64,000 bases of DNA from Sneathiella sp. HT1-7 (GCF_020731145.1 NZ_JAJFZN010000003.1:496001-560000), one strand, 5' to 3'. Shown: positions 17,495-26,681, counted from the stretch's first letter. Notes: generated from the sequence alone by a model not told the origin. Numbers and translations: made by a program.

Positions 17495-17797
17495 ATGGCT
17501 GATGTCGGCGGAGTAGCCGCGGATCATTTACGGTCCTATATCGAAAGAATTGAGCGTCTGGAAGAAGAGAAAAAGGGTATCGCGGACGATATCAAGGAAA
17601 TCTTCGCCGAGGCCAAGGGTACCGGATTTGACGTCAAGGCCATGCGCGCCGTGCTGCGCCTGCGCAAGATGGACAAGGCCGACGTGCAGGAGCAGGAATA
17701 TATGATTGACCTGTATAAACATGCACTTGGCATGGCAGCGGAGGAAAATCCCGCTGAGGATGATGCGGAGAATGAGCCGGAAGCCGCCGCCTTTTAA
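17495..17797 (+). CDS. gapR: Nucleoid-associated protein GapR (DUF2312)
   Basis: This 100-residue protein matches the GapR/DUF2312 family. The coiled-coil region [21 protein letters not shown] lies near residues 12-31. The diagnostic [19 protein letters not shown] follows at about 32-50, then the ALRLRKMD-like basic stretch and a C-terminal acidic tail ([14 protein letters not shown]). In Caulobacter GapR forms dimers and tetramers that clamp overtwisted, AT-rich DNA ahead of replication and transcription forks and stimulate topoisomerases. The ribosome-binding site GGAGAAGG precedes the ATG. The gene is 123 bases from the DUF1244 gene and probably has its own promoter. Confidence 0.93.
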   Translation: MADVGGVAADHLRSYIERIERLEEEKKGIADDIKEIFAEAKGTGFDVKAMRAVLRLRKMDKADVQEQEYMIDLYKHALGMAAEENPAEDDAENEPEAAAF

Positions 17798-17850
17798 GGA
17801 TCGGGTCGCACCTCTTGTATTCTGCGCCTGCAATAATTAAGTGCAGAACA

Positions 17851-17872
17851 CACCTGTAATAAACCCACAGGT
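17851..17872. repeat. Short inverted repeat in front of a small gene
   Basis: CACCTGT (17851-17857) and ACAGGTG (17866-17872) form a perfect 7-base inverted repeat with a 9-base loop. It ends 11 bases before the ATG of the downstream gene and abuts its TTTGGAG ribosome-binding site. It could be an operator or an mRNA hairpin influencing initiation; nothing decides between these. Confidence 0.4.
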
Positions 17873-17883
17873 GGTTTGGAGCG

Positions 17884-18201
17884 ATGACGAAATTTTCCAC
17901 CGATGCGGCGGGCTTCGCGGCCCTCACCATCTCTGAATTGATGTTGCAGCAATGCGTGCTGAACGGCCTGTTCACGGGCGAAGAGGCCCGGCGGCTGCTC
18001 ATCTCCGCGGCAATGCGGCATGAAGAGGCGGCGGACGGCACCGAGGAAAAAATCGCCCTCAATATGGAGGCGGCACATCTGATCCGCGCGCTTGTCTCCG
18101 GGCTGGAACCGCTCTTTCGTGAAGCGCGAAACACGGCCCCGCCCAAAACGCCCCAACCGAAGACCGGGAGCCGACCGAACTGGGTGCGCTTCCCGGACTA
18201 A
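17884..18201 (+). CDS. Hypothetical protein, small helical
   Basis: I do not recognise this 105-residue protein. The first 80 residues look helical and amphipathic (TISELMLQQCVLNGLFTGEE, then ARRLLISAAMRHEEAADG). The tail is proline-rich (APPKTPQPKTGSRPNWVRFP). There is no signal peptide or membrane segment. A TTTGGAG ribosome-binding site and 87 bases after gapR support it as a real gene. It may be transcribed with gapR, and it meets the convergent DUF1272 gene end to end with no gap. Confidence 0.6.
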   Translation: MTKFSTDAAGFAALTISELMLQQCVLNGLFTGEEARRLLISAAMRHEEAADGTEEKIALNMEAAHLIRALVSGLEPLFREARNTAPPKTPQPKTGSRPNWVRFPD

Positions 18202-18432
18202 CTATTTCTTGGCGTGAACGCGCTTGGTGCTTTGCGGGAACCGGGCGAGGGCGGCGGCGGGCCGCACGGGGCGCAGGGTGAAATTCCCGCCGCAATTGGG
18301 GCAGGCGCCCTTATGCACTCCCTCCACGCAATCTGCACAGAAGGTGCACTCAAAGGTGCAGATAAAGGCATCGACCTCGCCATTCGGCAGGTCCTTATCG
18401 CATGTTTCGCAGTTCGGTCTAAGTTCGAGCAT
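18202..18432 (-). CDS. DUF1272 zinc-ribbon-type small protein
   Basis: This 76-residue cysteine-rich protein matches DUF1272. It begins MLELRPNCETCDKDLPNGE and has FICTFECTFCADCVE and CPNCGG. The four CxxC-like pairs should hold two zinc ions. Its function is unknown. The start at 18432 is chosen because AAGGAGA lies 7 bases upstream and because the family begins with MLELRPNC; an earlier in-frame ATG lacks such a site. Its stop abuts the stop of the convergent gene. Confidence 0.82.
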   Translation of the reverse strand: MLELRPNCETCDKDLPNGEVDAFICTFECTFCADCVEGVHKGACPNCGGNFTLRPVRPAAALARFPQSTKRVHAKK

Positions 18433-18731
18433 CGCTATCTCCTTTTCCTCTCTATAGCGGGAGAAAGCGCGTCCGGACAGGTCCAATAAAGCCCTATCCG
18501 GGGAACCACTTATAGCGAGATGTGTTTACCTCGGATTTCTCAGATACACGGCCTTGGATACGGTTAAGGTCTGCTTTTGATCCTATGCGGACGACGAAAC
18601 ATCAATTCGCTTGAAATTCAGGCAAAAAAGCTCACGCCGTTACTGAAAGTCCATAGTCAACTTGACCGAAAAATAAAACCTCTGCAATATGCCCAGAAAT
18701 TTTACGCCTCCTGGACTCGAAAGAAGTAGCA

Positions 18732-19163
18732 ATGACCACATATCACGCAAGCTGTTCCTGTGGCGCTATAGGAATCGAGGCCGATGGAGAGCCCGTTGTA
18801 CAGTGCTATTGTCATTGCAATAGCTGTCGGAGTTTTACGGGCTGCCCTGTCAATGCGCCAGTGCTATGGCCGCGGGACAAAGTTCGGATCGTTAGGGGTG
18901 AGGACAAATTGCGGCACTACTCTAAAACGGGTCATGCCCAAGCCGGCCGCTATTCCTGCAGTATTTGTAATGGTCTCGTTGGTATTGATTTATTTGAGGC
19001 TGGCCTTTACGACATTTTTGCTGGTCTGGTGCATGATCTGACATTTACCCCGACAATTCATATTAATTATGAAAACACCATTCTACCGATTAAGGACGGC
19101 CTTCCGAAATTTAAGGACATGCCTGAAGAAGCTGGTGGTAGCGGTGAGATAATGCCGGAATGA
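18732..19163 (+). CDS. GFA (glutathione-dependent formaldehyde-activating)/CENP-V-type protein
   Basis: This 143-residue zinc protein belongs to the GFA family. The motifs are ASCSCGAIGIEADG (residues 6-19), CYCHCNSCRSFTGCP (26-40) and the later CSICNGLVGIDLF. These cysteines form the Mss4-like zinc sites. The first characterised member of the family catalyses S-hydroxymethylglutathione formation, but most GFA homologues have unknown substrates. It stands alone after a 245-base region (18487-18731) in which I see nothing. A perfect 11-base inverted repeat follows it. Confidence 0.85.
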   Translation: MTTYHASCSCGAIGIEADGEPVVQCYCHCNSCRSFTGCPVNAPVLWPRDKVRIVRGEDKLRHYSKTGHAQAGRYSCSICNGLVGIDLFEAGLYDIFAGLVHDLTFTPTIHINYENTILPIKDGLPKFKDMPEEAGGSGEIMPE

Positions 19164-19200
19164 TCTAAAGAATGACAGCAACAAAAATTGGTATGGAACG

Positions 19201-19227
19201 CGCCTTACAGTAAATCACTGTAAGGCG
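19201..19227. repeat. Perfect 11-base inverted repeat between convergent genes
   Basis: CGCCTTACAGT (19201-19211) and ACTGTAAGGCG (19217-19227) pair perfectly across a 5-base loop. It sits between the 3' ends of the GFA gene and the indolepyruvate oxidoreductase gene. Neither strand has a T run after it, so it is not a textbook terminator, but a bidirectional barrier to transcription is the likeliest role. Confidence 0.6.
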
Positions 19228-19276
19228 GCAGAACTCGAATATATTTAAGTTTGACTGTTAGATCAGGGCATTAGTC

Positions 19277-22200
19277 CTATTCCGCCGCCTGTTTCTGCGG
19301 CTCGGGGTTTTTGAAGCTGGTGAGCATATTTTCCAGATCACCGCGATAGACTTTTATAGCCTTGTCCTTCACATGGCCATAACCGCGGATTTGCATGGGC
19401 AGAGCGGCAATCTCGACGGCGATGGCGTGGTTTTCCGCCGTCAGGCCGTCCATCAGCTCAGCGACCAGTTTTTCGAACTCCTTGATCAGCGCGCGCTCGG
19501 TTTTGCGCTCTTCCTGATAGCCGAAGATATCAAGCGGTGTGCCGCGCAAGGATTTGAACTTCGCGAGGAAGCGATAGGCCTTCATCATATAGCCGCCAAA
19601 CTCCTTCTTTTTCAGCTCCCCGGTATCCGGATCGCGTTTCGAGAAGAGCGGCGGAGCAAGATGGAATTTGAGGGAATAATCGCCGTCCATCATCCGCTCC
19701 ACCCGTTTCATGAAGCTTGTATCTGTATAAAGCCGCGCGACTTCATACTCATCCTTATAGGCGAGCAGCTTGAAGTAGCTCCGCGCGACGGCCTCGGAGA
19801 GGGACGTCGTGCCCGGCATGATCTCGCTTTCGCGCATCCGGACACTGGCCACAAGATCGCCATAGCGGCGGGCGTAGCGAGCGTTTTGATAGCCGGTCAG
19901 GAACTCTACCCGACGGGAGATCATTTCATCGAGATCATCCGTCGGCTCCATGCGCAGCGCGGGGCCTTTCAGATCCGCAACTTCCTTCATCACCCGGTCC
20001 GGATCCGCCGCCATCACGCGGCCCCAGCCAAACGCCTTCTTGTTGAAGGGCACGGCAACGCCGTTGAGTTCGACCGCGCGCAGAAGCGCTTCTTCGCTAA
20101 GCGGGATCAGCCCCTTCTGATAGGCGAAGCCGAGCATAAAGAGGTTGGTCGCGATGGAATCACCGAGGAGCGTTGTCGCAATCTCGCTCGCTTCGATCAA
20201 ATCGCATTGATCCGGGCCGATGGCTTCGCGGATATGATCGAGCGTGTCCTTCACCGGGAAGGGCGCGTCGGGATCGAGGGTGAAATCCATGGTTGGCGAT
20301 GGATGCGCGTTGATCACCGCATGGGCGACATTGACGTCGAACTTCGCGAGGGAATCATAGGAGCCAGACACCACCATGTCGCAGCCGATGAGCAAGTCAG
20401 CGCGCCCCGCGGGGATGCGAACAGCGTTAATATCTTCCGGCTTCGGCGCGATATGCACATGGCTGGTCACCGCGCCGCCCTTTTGGGCGAGGCCTGCCTG
20501 ATCTAAGACGGAAATGCCTTTTTCCTCCAGATGCGCGGCCATGCCGACAATGGCGCCGATGGTGACAACGCCGGTGCCGCCGATCCCGGTAATCAGGATG
20601 CGATAAGGACCGTTCAATTCCCGCGCAGCCGGGGCGGGCAAGCCTTCCGCCGGGTTTTCTGCGGCATGGGGCGCGGCTTTCCTGAGTTCGCCACCCTCGA
20701 TGGTGACGAAGCTCGGGCAGAAGCCTTTCACGCAGGAAAAGTCCTTGTTGCAGGTGGACTGGTTGATGGTCCGCTTACGGCCGAATTCTGTCTCGATCGG
20801 TTCAACCGAGAGGCAGTTCGACTTGACGGAACAATCGCCGCAGCCTTCACAGACGAGATCATTGATAATCACGCGCTTGGCAGGATCGGGGAAGGTGCCG
20901 CGTTTGCGACGGCGACGTTTCTCGGCGGCGCAGGTCTGGTCATAGATGAGGATGGAGACGCCCTTTTCCTCCCGCAGATGCCGCTGGATCTTGTCCAGGT
21001 CATCCCGATGATGAATGGTCGTGCCTTTCGGCCAAGGCGTGCCTTCGGGGTATTTTTCAGGCTCGTCCGTCACCACGCGGATAACAGAGACGCCTTCGCC
21101 TTCGAGTTGCTGGGCGATCTGCCAGGGCGTGAAGTTATCGCCGAGCGATTGTCCACCGGTCATGGCGACCGCGTCGTTATAAAGGATCTTGTAGGTCATG
21201 TTGGCCTTCGCCGCGACCGCCTGACGGATCGCGAGAATGCCCGAATGATGATAGGTGCCATCGCCGAGATTGGCGAAGATATGTTGCTCGTCGGTAAAAT
21301 GCTGTTGCCCGACCCACGGCACGCCTTCGCCGCCCATCTGGGTGAAGGTGTCGGTGTTGCGGTTCATCCAGGTGACCATGAAATGACAGCCGATCCCGGC
21401 AACGGCGCGGCTCCCCTCCGGCACGACGGTGGAGGTGTTATGCGGGCAGCCGGAGCAGTAGAACGGCGTCCGCACCAGCTTCGCCGGTTTTGCGTCGAGT
21501 TGCTTTTCCTTGCGGTCGAGGAAGGCGAGGCGGTTCTCAATCGAGTCCGATGTGTAGAAACGCCGGATACGGGCCGCGATGGTGCGCGCGACCATGGCCG
21601 GGGTCAATTCCCCGGTGGAGGGTTGCAGCGGCTTCTTGTCCTCGTCAAACTTGCCGAGGATACGCGGGCGCACACCGGTGTCCCAGTTATAGAGCTGCTC
21701 CTTCATCTGGTTCTCGATGACGGCGCGTTTTTCCTCGATCACCAGCACTTCTTCCAGCCCTTCGGCGAACTGGCGGATTCCATCCGGCTCCAGCGGCCAG
21801 GGCATGCCGACCTTGTAGACGGTGAGACCGATTTCAGCGGCAAGGTCATCATCGATCCCGAGGTCACGGAGTGCCTGACGCACGTCATAATAGGACTTGC
21901 CCACTGTCACGATGCCGAAGCGGCGCTTGGGGCTGTCCATGGTCACCCGGTCGATATGGTTGGCGCGGGCAAAGGCGCGGGCGGCATAGATTTTATGCTG
22001 GTTGAGGCGGATTTCCTGATCAAAGCGGTTGTCATGGGGCTGGATATTGAGGCCACCCTCCGGCATCTCGATATTCGGGCGGATAAAATTGCCACGGGTA
22101 GGGGAGACATAGACGGATGCGCCGCCCTCCACAGTTTCGGATATGCATTTAAAACCGATCCAGAGGCCGGAGAAGCGGGACATCTCGATGCCGAGGAGGC

Positions 22201-22747
22201 CATAGTCGAGAATCTCCTGCACATTGGCCGGGTGCAACACCGGCATCATCCAGCCGGCGAAGCTATGCTCACTCTGATGCGCGATGGAGGAGGAGACAAT
22301 GCCGTGATCATCGCCCGCAAGCGCGAGAACCCCGCCATACTTGGAAGTGCCGGCGCTGTTCGCGTGGCGGAAAACGTCGCCGGTCCGGTCGACGCCCGGT
22401 CCCTTGCCGTACCACAGACCGAACACGCCATCATAGCGCGCGCCCTTGAACATATTAAGTTGCTGGCTGCCCCAGACGGCGGTCGCCGCGAGGTCTTCAT
22501 TGACGCCCGGTTCAAACTGGATGTCATTTTCTTTAAGGATTTTGGAGGCTTTCCAGAGCGACTGGTCATAACCTGCGAGCGGAGATCCGCGATAGCCTGA
22601 AATAAAGCCCGCTGTGTTGAGGCCCGCCGCACGATCGCGTTCCTTCTGCATTAACGGCAGGCGAACAAGCGCCTGAATACCTGTCAGGAAAATACGGCCT
22701 TCTTCAAGCGTGTATTTGTCGTCCAGTGAAACATTCGCCAACTGCAT
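19277..22747 (-). CDS. Fused indolepyruvate (2-oxoacid) ferredoxin oxidoreductase
   Basis: This 1156-residue protein fuses the alpha and beta subunits of indolepyruvate ferredoxin oxidoreductase. It decarboxylates aryl or branched 2-oxoacids from amino-acid breakdown to acyl-CoA and reduces ferredoxin. Residues 1-420 are the IorA-like pyrimidine/TPP halves (TAGFISGYRGSPLAGYD at 46-61). The TPP site lies in LGDGTYHHSG (494-503) with CSGCPHN just before it (431-437). A cysteine cluster follows, with C633, C636, C639 and C645, then C666, C672 and C677. The IorB-like gamma domain (ITGIGGTGVVTIG) runs from about 718. All TPP and cysteine motifs appear intact. The start is preceded by GGGAGTAAGG. 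The gene is monocistronic. Fusion is usual in proteobacteria. Confidence 0.93.
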   Translation of the reverse strand: MQLANVSLDDKYTLEEGRIFLTGIQALVRLPLMQKERDRAAGLNTAGFISGYRGSPLAGYDQSLWKASKILKENDIQFEPGVNEDLAATAVWGSQQLNMFKGARYDGVFGLWYGKGPGVDRTGDVFRHANSAGTSKYGGVLALAGDDHGIVSSSIAHQSEHSFAGWMMPVLHPANVQEILDYGLLGIEMSRFSGLWIGFKCISETVEGGASVYVSPTRGNFIRPNIEMPEGGLNIQPHDNRFDQEIRLNQHKIYAARAFARANHIDRVTMDSPKRRFGIVTVGKSYYDVRQALRDLGIDDDLAAEIGLTVYKVGMPWPLEPDGIRQFAEGLEEVLVIEEKRAVIENQMKEQLYNWDTGVRPRILGKFDEDKKPLQPSTGELTPAMVARTIAARIRRFYTSDSIENRLAFLDRKEKQLDAKPAKLVRTPFYCSGCPHNTSTVVPEGSRAVAGIGCHFMVTWMNRNTDTFTQMGGEGVPWVGQQHFTDEQHIFANLGDGTYHHSGILAIRQAVAAKANMTYKILYNDAVAMTGGQSLGDNFTPWQIAQQLEGEGVSVIRVVTDEPEKYPEGTPWPKGTTIHHRDDLDKIQRHLREEKGVSILIYDQTCAAEKRRRRKRGTFPDPAKRVIINDLVCEGCGDCSVKSNCLSVEPIETEFGRKRTINQSTCNKDFSCVKGFCPSFVTIEGGELRKAAPHAAENPAEGLPAPAARELNGPYRILITGIGGTGVVTIGAIVGMAAHLEEKGISVLDQAGLAQKGGAVTSHVHIAPKPEDINAVRIPAGRADLLIGCDMVVSGSYDSLAKFDVNVAHAVINAHPSPTMDFTLDPDAPFPVKDTLDHIREAIGPDQCDLIEASEIATTLLGDSIATNLFMLGFAYQKGLIPLSEEALLRAVELNGVAVPFNKKAFGWGRVMAADPDRVMKEVADLKGPALRMEPTDDLDEMISRRVEFLTGYQNARYARRYGDLVASVRMRESEIMPGTTSLSEAVARSYFKLLAYKDEYEVARLYTDTSFMKRVERMMDGDYSLKFHLAPPLFSKRDPDTGELKKKEFGGYMMKAYRFLAKFKSLRGTPLDIFGYQEERKTERALIKEFEKLVAELMDGLTAENHAIAVEIAALPMQIRGYGHVKDKAIKVYRGDLENMLTSFKNPEPQKQAAE

Positions 22748-22941
22748 CTTAACCTTACTCCCATTAGAAAAAGACGATTACTGCTGATTGATATAAGCAG
22801 ATTATCATGAAAAGCAAAAAAGGTCAATAATACTGACTTATATAGATTTTATTTAGGGAGTCATCCGATTTTTTTAACTCTTTCGGAGCAAAATAGCATT
22901 AGGATGGCCCCTTAGTTTTTATTCATTCTCGAAAGCAAATC

Positions 22942-23925
22942 ATGACCATTCTGGTGACAGGGGCGGCGGGCTTTATCGGCATGCATGTGTCGGAGGCACT
23001 GCTGGCGTCGGGGGAGAGAGTTGTCGGTGTTGACAACCTCAACGACTATTATGATGTCGGGTTGAAAAAAGACCGGCTCGCGCAGCTTGAGGAGCGGGAA
23101 GGGTTCACTTTTTGCAAGGTCGATCTGGCAAATCGGGACGCCTTCACGGCGGCGATGGCGGATCAGGATGACATCACCGGGGTTATCCATCTGGCCGCGC
23201 AGGCCGGGGTGCGCCGCAGCCTGACCCATCCGTTCGATTATGCGGATGCAAATGTCACCGGCTTCCTTACTATACTGGAGTATTGCCGCCATCTTGAGAC
23301 GCTCCCGCATCTGGTTTATGCCAGTTCCAGTTCCGTCTATGGCGCCAATAGCGAGCTGCCCTATTCGGTGGGGCAGGCGACGGATCGGCCGATCTCTCTC
23401 TATGCGGCGACGAAGAAGGCCAACGAACTGATGGCTTATACTTACGCCCATCTCTATGGCGTGCCGTCAACGGGGCTACGGTTCTTTACGGTTTATGGCC
23501 CGTGGGGCCGACCGGATATGGCCTATTGGCTGTTCACCGAAAAAATCCTGAAAGGCGAGCCGGTTCAAATCTATAATCAGGGTGACATGATGCGCGACTT
23601 CACTTATGTCGACGATGTGGTGACAGGCATTCTTTCTGTGCTGGCGCATCCGCCTCAAAAAACCGATGCAGAGCCGCCTCATAAAGTCTATAATCTTGGT
23701 AATAATCGGGCGGAGCAACTGCTTGATTTTGTAACGATCATCGAGAAGTCTCTCGGGATGACGGCGATGCGGGAGCTTCTGCCCATGCAGCCGGGCGACG
23801 TGAAAGCGACCTACGCCGATATTGATCCGATCCGTCAGGATGTGGGATATGAGCCCACGACGTCTCTCGAGGAGGGTCTCCCAAAATTCGTCAAATGGTA
23901 CCAAGAATACAGTAATAAGGACTAA
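22942..23925 (+). CDS. NAD-dependent epimerase, UDP-glucuronate 4-epimerase-like
   Basis: This 327-residue extended SDR enzyme has the NAD-binding GAAGFIG at residues 7-13, a serine-rich VYASSSSVYGANS near 127-138 and the catalytic YAATK with Y154 and K158. The sequence around DNLNDYYDVGLKKDRL and GPWGRPDMAYWLFTEKIL resembles UDP-glucuronate 4-epimerases (CapI/WcaG-like), which make UDP-galacturonate for surface polysaccharide. No glycosyltransferases are adjacent. Two hotdog thioesterase genes follow 6 bases and then -4 bases later, an unusual partnership that suggests a three-gene operon. The start is the first ATG, after CGAAAGCAAATC, with a weak ribosome-binding site. Confidence 0.88.
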   Translation: MTILVTGAAGFIGMHVSEALLASGERVVGVDNLNDYYDVGLKKDRLAQLEEREGFTFCKVDLANRDAFTAAMADQDDITGVIHLAAQAGVRRSLTHPFDYADANVTGFLTILEYCRHLETLPHLVYASSSSVYGANSELPYSVGQATDRPISLYAATKKANELMAYTYAHLYGVPSTGLRFFTVYGPWGRPDMAYWLFTEKILKGEPVQIYNQGDMMRDFTYVDDVVTGILSVLAHPPQKTDAEPPHKVYNLGNNRAEQLLDFVTIIEKSLGMTAMRELLPMQPGDVKATYADIDPIRQDVGYEPTTSLEEGLPKFVKWYQEYSNKD

Positions 23926-23931
23926 AATTAC

Positions 23932-24408
23932 ATGTCGATAGAATTCGATATAAGCCAGATTCAGAATATTCTGGAACATGGCATCCCCCATGCCGCAGAG
24001 ATTGGCTTAAAAGTGCATGAAATGAACGAAGATGGGGTGGTTTTCAGCTTGCCTTATCAGGAGCGGTTTGCCGGGAACCCGGTTAATGGCGTGTTGCATG
24101 GCGGGATTATTACTACTCTGATCGACTCGGCCGCGGGCATGTGCATCTACGCAAAAATCAAGGAATATATCCCGCTCGCTACACTGGATTTGCGCATCGA
24201 CTATCTGAACCCTGCAACGCCGGGGGAGGATGTCTTCACCCGCGCGACCTGCTACAAGGTGACGAAACAGATCGCCTTTGTTCGCGCCATCGCTTATCAC
24301 AGCGATCCAGAGGACCCGATTGCAAATTCCGTCGGCACCTTCATGCTGCGATCCACTGATACGCCGCCTCTTAATTATTCGGCGAAGAGGAAGGGAGCGG
24401 CAGAATGA
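23932..24408 (+). CDS. PaaI-family hotdog thioesterase (first of two)
   Basis: This 158-residue protein belongs to the 4HBT/PaaI hotdog thioesterase family, which hydrolyses acyl-CoA or aryl-CoA thioesters. The signature NPVNGVLHGGIITTLIDSA near residues 44-62 includes the HGG loop and the acidic residue expected at the active site. TLDLRIDYLNPA follows. The gene begins 6 bases after the epimerase and overlaps the next thioesterase gene by four bases (ATGA), so the three are probably one operon. The substrate is unknown. Confidence 0.83.
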   Translation: MSIEFDISQIQNILEHGIPHAAEIGLKVHEMNEDGVVFSLPYQERFAGNPVNGVLHGGIITTLIDSAAGMCIYAKIKEYIPLATLDLRIDYLNPATPGEDVFTRATCYKVTKQIAFVRAIAYHSDPEDPIANSVGTFMLRSTDTPPLNYSAKRKGAAE

Positions 24409-24854
24409 GTGAGATGACACCAGAAGATTTCGTCAAGATGATCAACTCGGCGAAGGAAACCATGGACTGGAAGCCGGTCTTCGATATCATTCCTTATTAC
24501 AGCTTCCTCGGGCTGCAACTCGCGCCCTGGGGCGGCGGGTTGACCTGTGTGCTCCCTGAAAACAAGAAATTCATCGGCAATCCCACCTTGCCGGCATTGC
24601 ATGGCGGCGTAGTTGGGGCGTTTCTGGAAAGTACAGCCCTCGTCCATCTGCTGGCAACGCAGGAGGTGACGCGCCTGCCCAAGATCATCAATATCACGGT
24701 GGAATATTTGCGCTCCGGCAAGCCTGTTGAAACCTATGCAGAGGCCGTTGTCACCAAGCCGGGCCGCCGCGTTGCCAATTTGCGCATCGAGGCCTGGCAA
24801 CAGGACCGAAAAAAACCGATTGCCTCTGCCCATGCCAATTTTCTTGTTAGTTAG
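24405..24854 (+). CDS. PaaI-family hotdog thioesterase (second of two)
   Basis: This 149-residue protein is a second hotdog thioesterase with NPTLPALHGGVVGAFLEST near residues 53-71 and IINITVEYLRSGKP later. It overlaps the preceding thioesterase by four bases. The two are paralogous in layout, but their HGG segments differ: LIDSA in the first and FLEST in the second, so the acidic active-site residue is Asp in one and Glu in the other. They could form a heteromeric enzyme or act on different thioesters. The next gene, pepF, starts 54 bases later after GTTGGAGTGAG. Confidence 0.82.
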   Translation: MSEMTPEDFVKMINSAKETMDWKPVFDIIPYYSFLGLQLAPWGGGLTCVLPENKKFIGNPTLPALHGGVVGAFLESTALVHLLATQEVTRLPKIINITVEYLRSGKPVETYAEAVVTKPGRRVANLRIEAWQQDRKKPIASAHANFLVS

Positions 24855-24908
24855 GGAATGCTTCCTAAATGAACAGGAAGTGCCTTTTTTCGTTGGAGTG
24901 AGTTATAC

Positions 24909-26681
24909 ATGACCGAGTCTGCCCTTGCCAATTTGCCCGAATGGGACCTGAGCGATCTTTATCCGTCCCGTACCTCGCCGGAACTTGTTGAGGATCTGGA
25001 CACGGCGGCGCGGGATGCAAAGGCCTTCGCCGAGCAGTACAAGGGTAAGCTGACCTCCCTTGATGGGCAGGAGCTTTACCTCGCCATCGCCAAATATGAA
25101 GAAATTGGCGAGCTGGAAGGCCGGATCATGTCCTACGCCTATCTTGTCTATGCGGGCGATATGTCGGACCCTGATATCGGCAAGTTCTTCCAGACCATGC
25201 AGGAGAAAATCAGCGCCATCGGTACTGATCTTTTATTCTTCACGCTGGAACTCAACCGGATCGAGGAAGACACGCTACAGGCGATGTATGAGGGGAGCAG
25301 CCTCAAGAAATATGAGCCTTGGCTGAATAATGTGCGGGCGCTCAAGCCTTACCAGCTTTCCGACGAGATCGAGAAGCTCTTGCATGAGAAAGACATTTCG
25401 GGCCGAAGCGCCTGGGTGCGCTTGTTCGATGAGACCGTGGCGGGCCTCAAGTTCGAGGTGGATGGCGAGGAAATGGCCTCTCAGCAGGCCTTGCACCTTC
25501 TGTCCAGCCCGAATGCGGAAATCCGTAAGAAAGCCGCGAAAAATATCGGCAAGGTTTTCGGCGAAAATGTCCGGCTCTTTTCCTTGATCACCAACACGTT
25601 GGCAAAAGATAAGGCGATTGAAGATGAATGGCGCGGCTCCCCGGAGCCGGCCGCTATGCGACATCTCTCCAATCAAGTAGAGGCGGAGGTTGTTGACGCT
25701 TTATCCGAGGCTGTGCAGGCTGCCTATCCGACGCTCTCGCATCGCTATTATGCGATCAAGGCAAAATGGATGGGGCAGGACAAAATTGATTATTGGGACC
25801 GCAATGCGCCGCTCCCTGATTCCGATGATCGCATCATCCCATGGAAAGAGGCGCGGGATACGGTTCTGGATGCTTATGGGCGTTTTTCGCCGGAACTATC
25901 AGAACTTGGCAAGGAGTTCTTTGAAAAGCCTTGGATTGATGCGTCCGTGCGCCCCGGAAAGTCGCCAGGTGCCTTCGCGCATCCCACAGTGCCGAGCGTG
26001 CATCCATATCTCTTGCTCAACTATCAAGGCAATATCCGCGATGTGATGACACTCGCCCATGAACTCGGCCATGGTGTGCATCAGCTTCTGGCCGCACCGC
26101 AGGGTGGGTTGCTGGCCGATACGCCACTCACGCTGGCTGAGACAGCAAGTGTTTTTGGAGAGCAACTTACTTTCCGGGCGTTGCTGGAAAAAGAGGCCGA
26201 TCCGGATAAACGGCGGATTATGCTGGCGGGCAAGGTAGAGGATATGCTCAACACCGTGGTGCGGCAGATCGCTTTTTATGAATTTGAGAAACGCCTGCAT
26301 GATGCGCGGCGGAAAGAGGAACTCTCCCCCGACCAGATCGGCAAGATCTGGATGGAGGTGCAGAAGGAAAGCCTCGGCCCTGCGATCCGGCTGCATGATG
26401 AATATCAGTATTTCTGGAGCTATATCCCGCATTTCATCCATTCGCCCTTCTATGTTTACGCTTATGCGTTCGGGGATTGTCTGGTGAATGCGCTCTATGC
26501 CATCTATCAGGATGCGGAGAGCGGCTTTCAGGAGAAATATTTCGATATGCTGAAAGCAGGCGGCACGCTCCGGCATAAGGAATTGCTGGCGCCGTTCAAT
26601 CTTGATGCATCCGATCCCGCATTCTGGTCGAAGGGCCTTAGCGTGATCGAGGGCTTTATCGATGAATTGGAGGCGCTCTAG
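24909..26681 (+). CDS. pepF: M3-family oligoendopeptidase F
   Basis: This 590-residue zinc metallopeptidase of family M3 cleaves short peptides in the cytoplasm. The zinc site HELGHGVH lies at about residues 384-391 (H384, E385, H388), with the third ligand in the LAETASVFGEQLTF helix near 412. The N-terminal 180 residues are the helical oligopeptidase F N-domain. A hallmark C-terminal FIHSPFYVYAYAFGDCLV segment is present. The length is that of PepF. The ATG follows GTTGGAGTGAGTTATAC. It may be transcribed from the thioesterase operon (54-base gap). Confidence 0.93.
   Translation: MTESALANLPEWDLSDLYPSRTSPELVEDLDTAARDAKAFAEQYKGKLTSLDGQELYLAIAKYEEIGELEGRIMSYAYLVYAGDMSDPDIGKFFQTMQEKISAIGTDLLFFTLELNRIEEDTLQAMYEGSSLKKYEPWLNNVRALKPYQLSDEIEKLLHEKDISGRSAWVRLFDETVAGLKFEVDGEEMASQQALHLLSSPNAEIRKKAAKNIGKVFGENVRLFSLITNTLAKDKAIEDEWRGSPEPAAMRHLSNQVEAEVVDALSEAVQAAYPTLSHRYYAIKAKWMGQDKIDYWDRNAPLPDSDDRIIPWKEARDTVLDAYGRFSPELSELGKEFFEKPWIDASVRPGKSPGAFAHPTVPSVHPYLLLNYQGNIRDVMTLAHELGHGVHQLLAAPQGGLLADTPLTLAETASVFGEQLTFRALLEKEADPDKRRIMLAGKVEDMLNTVVRQIAFYEFEKRLHDARRKEELSPDQIGKIWMEVQKESLGPAIRLHDEYQYFWSYIPHFIHSPFYVYAYAFGDCLVNALYAIYQDAESGFQEKYFDMLKAGGTLRHKELLAPFNLDASDPAFWSKGLSVIEGFIDELEAL

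Noticed and set aside
18487-18731. A non-coding RNA gene in the gap before the GFA gene
   Set aside because: I found no promoter-terminator pair, known RNA motif or strong stem in it.
20531-22600. Long open frame on the plus strand across the indolepyruvate oxidoreductase gene
   Set aside because: It is opposite a coding region with intact TPP and iron-sulfur motifs, and its translation (rich in Gly, Asp, His and Arg) is typical of a shadow.
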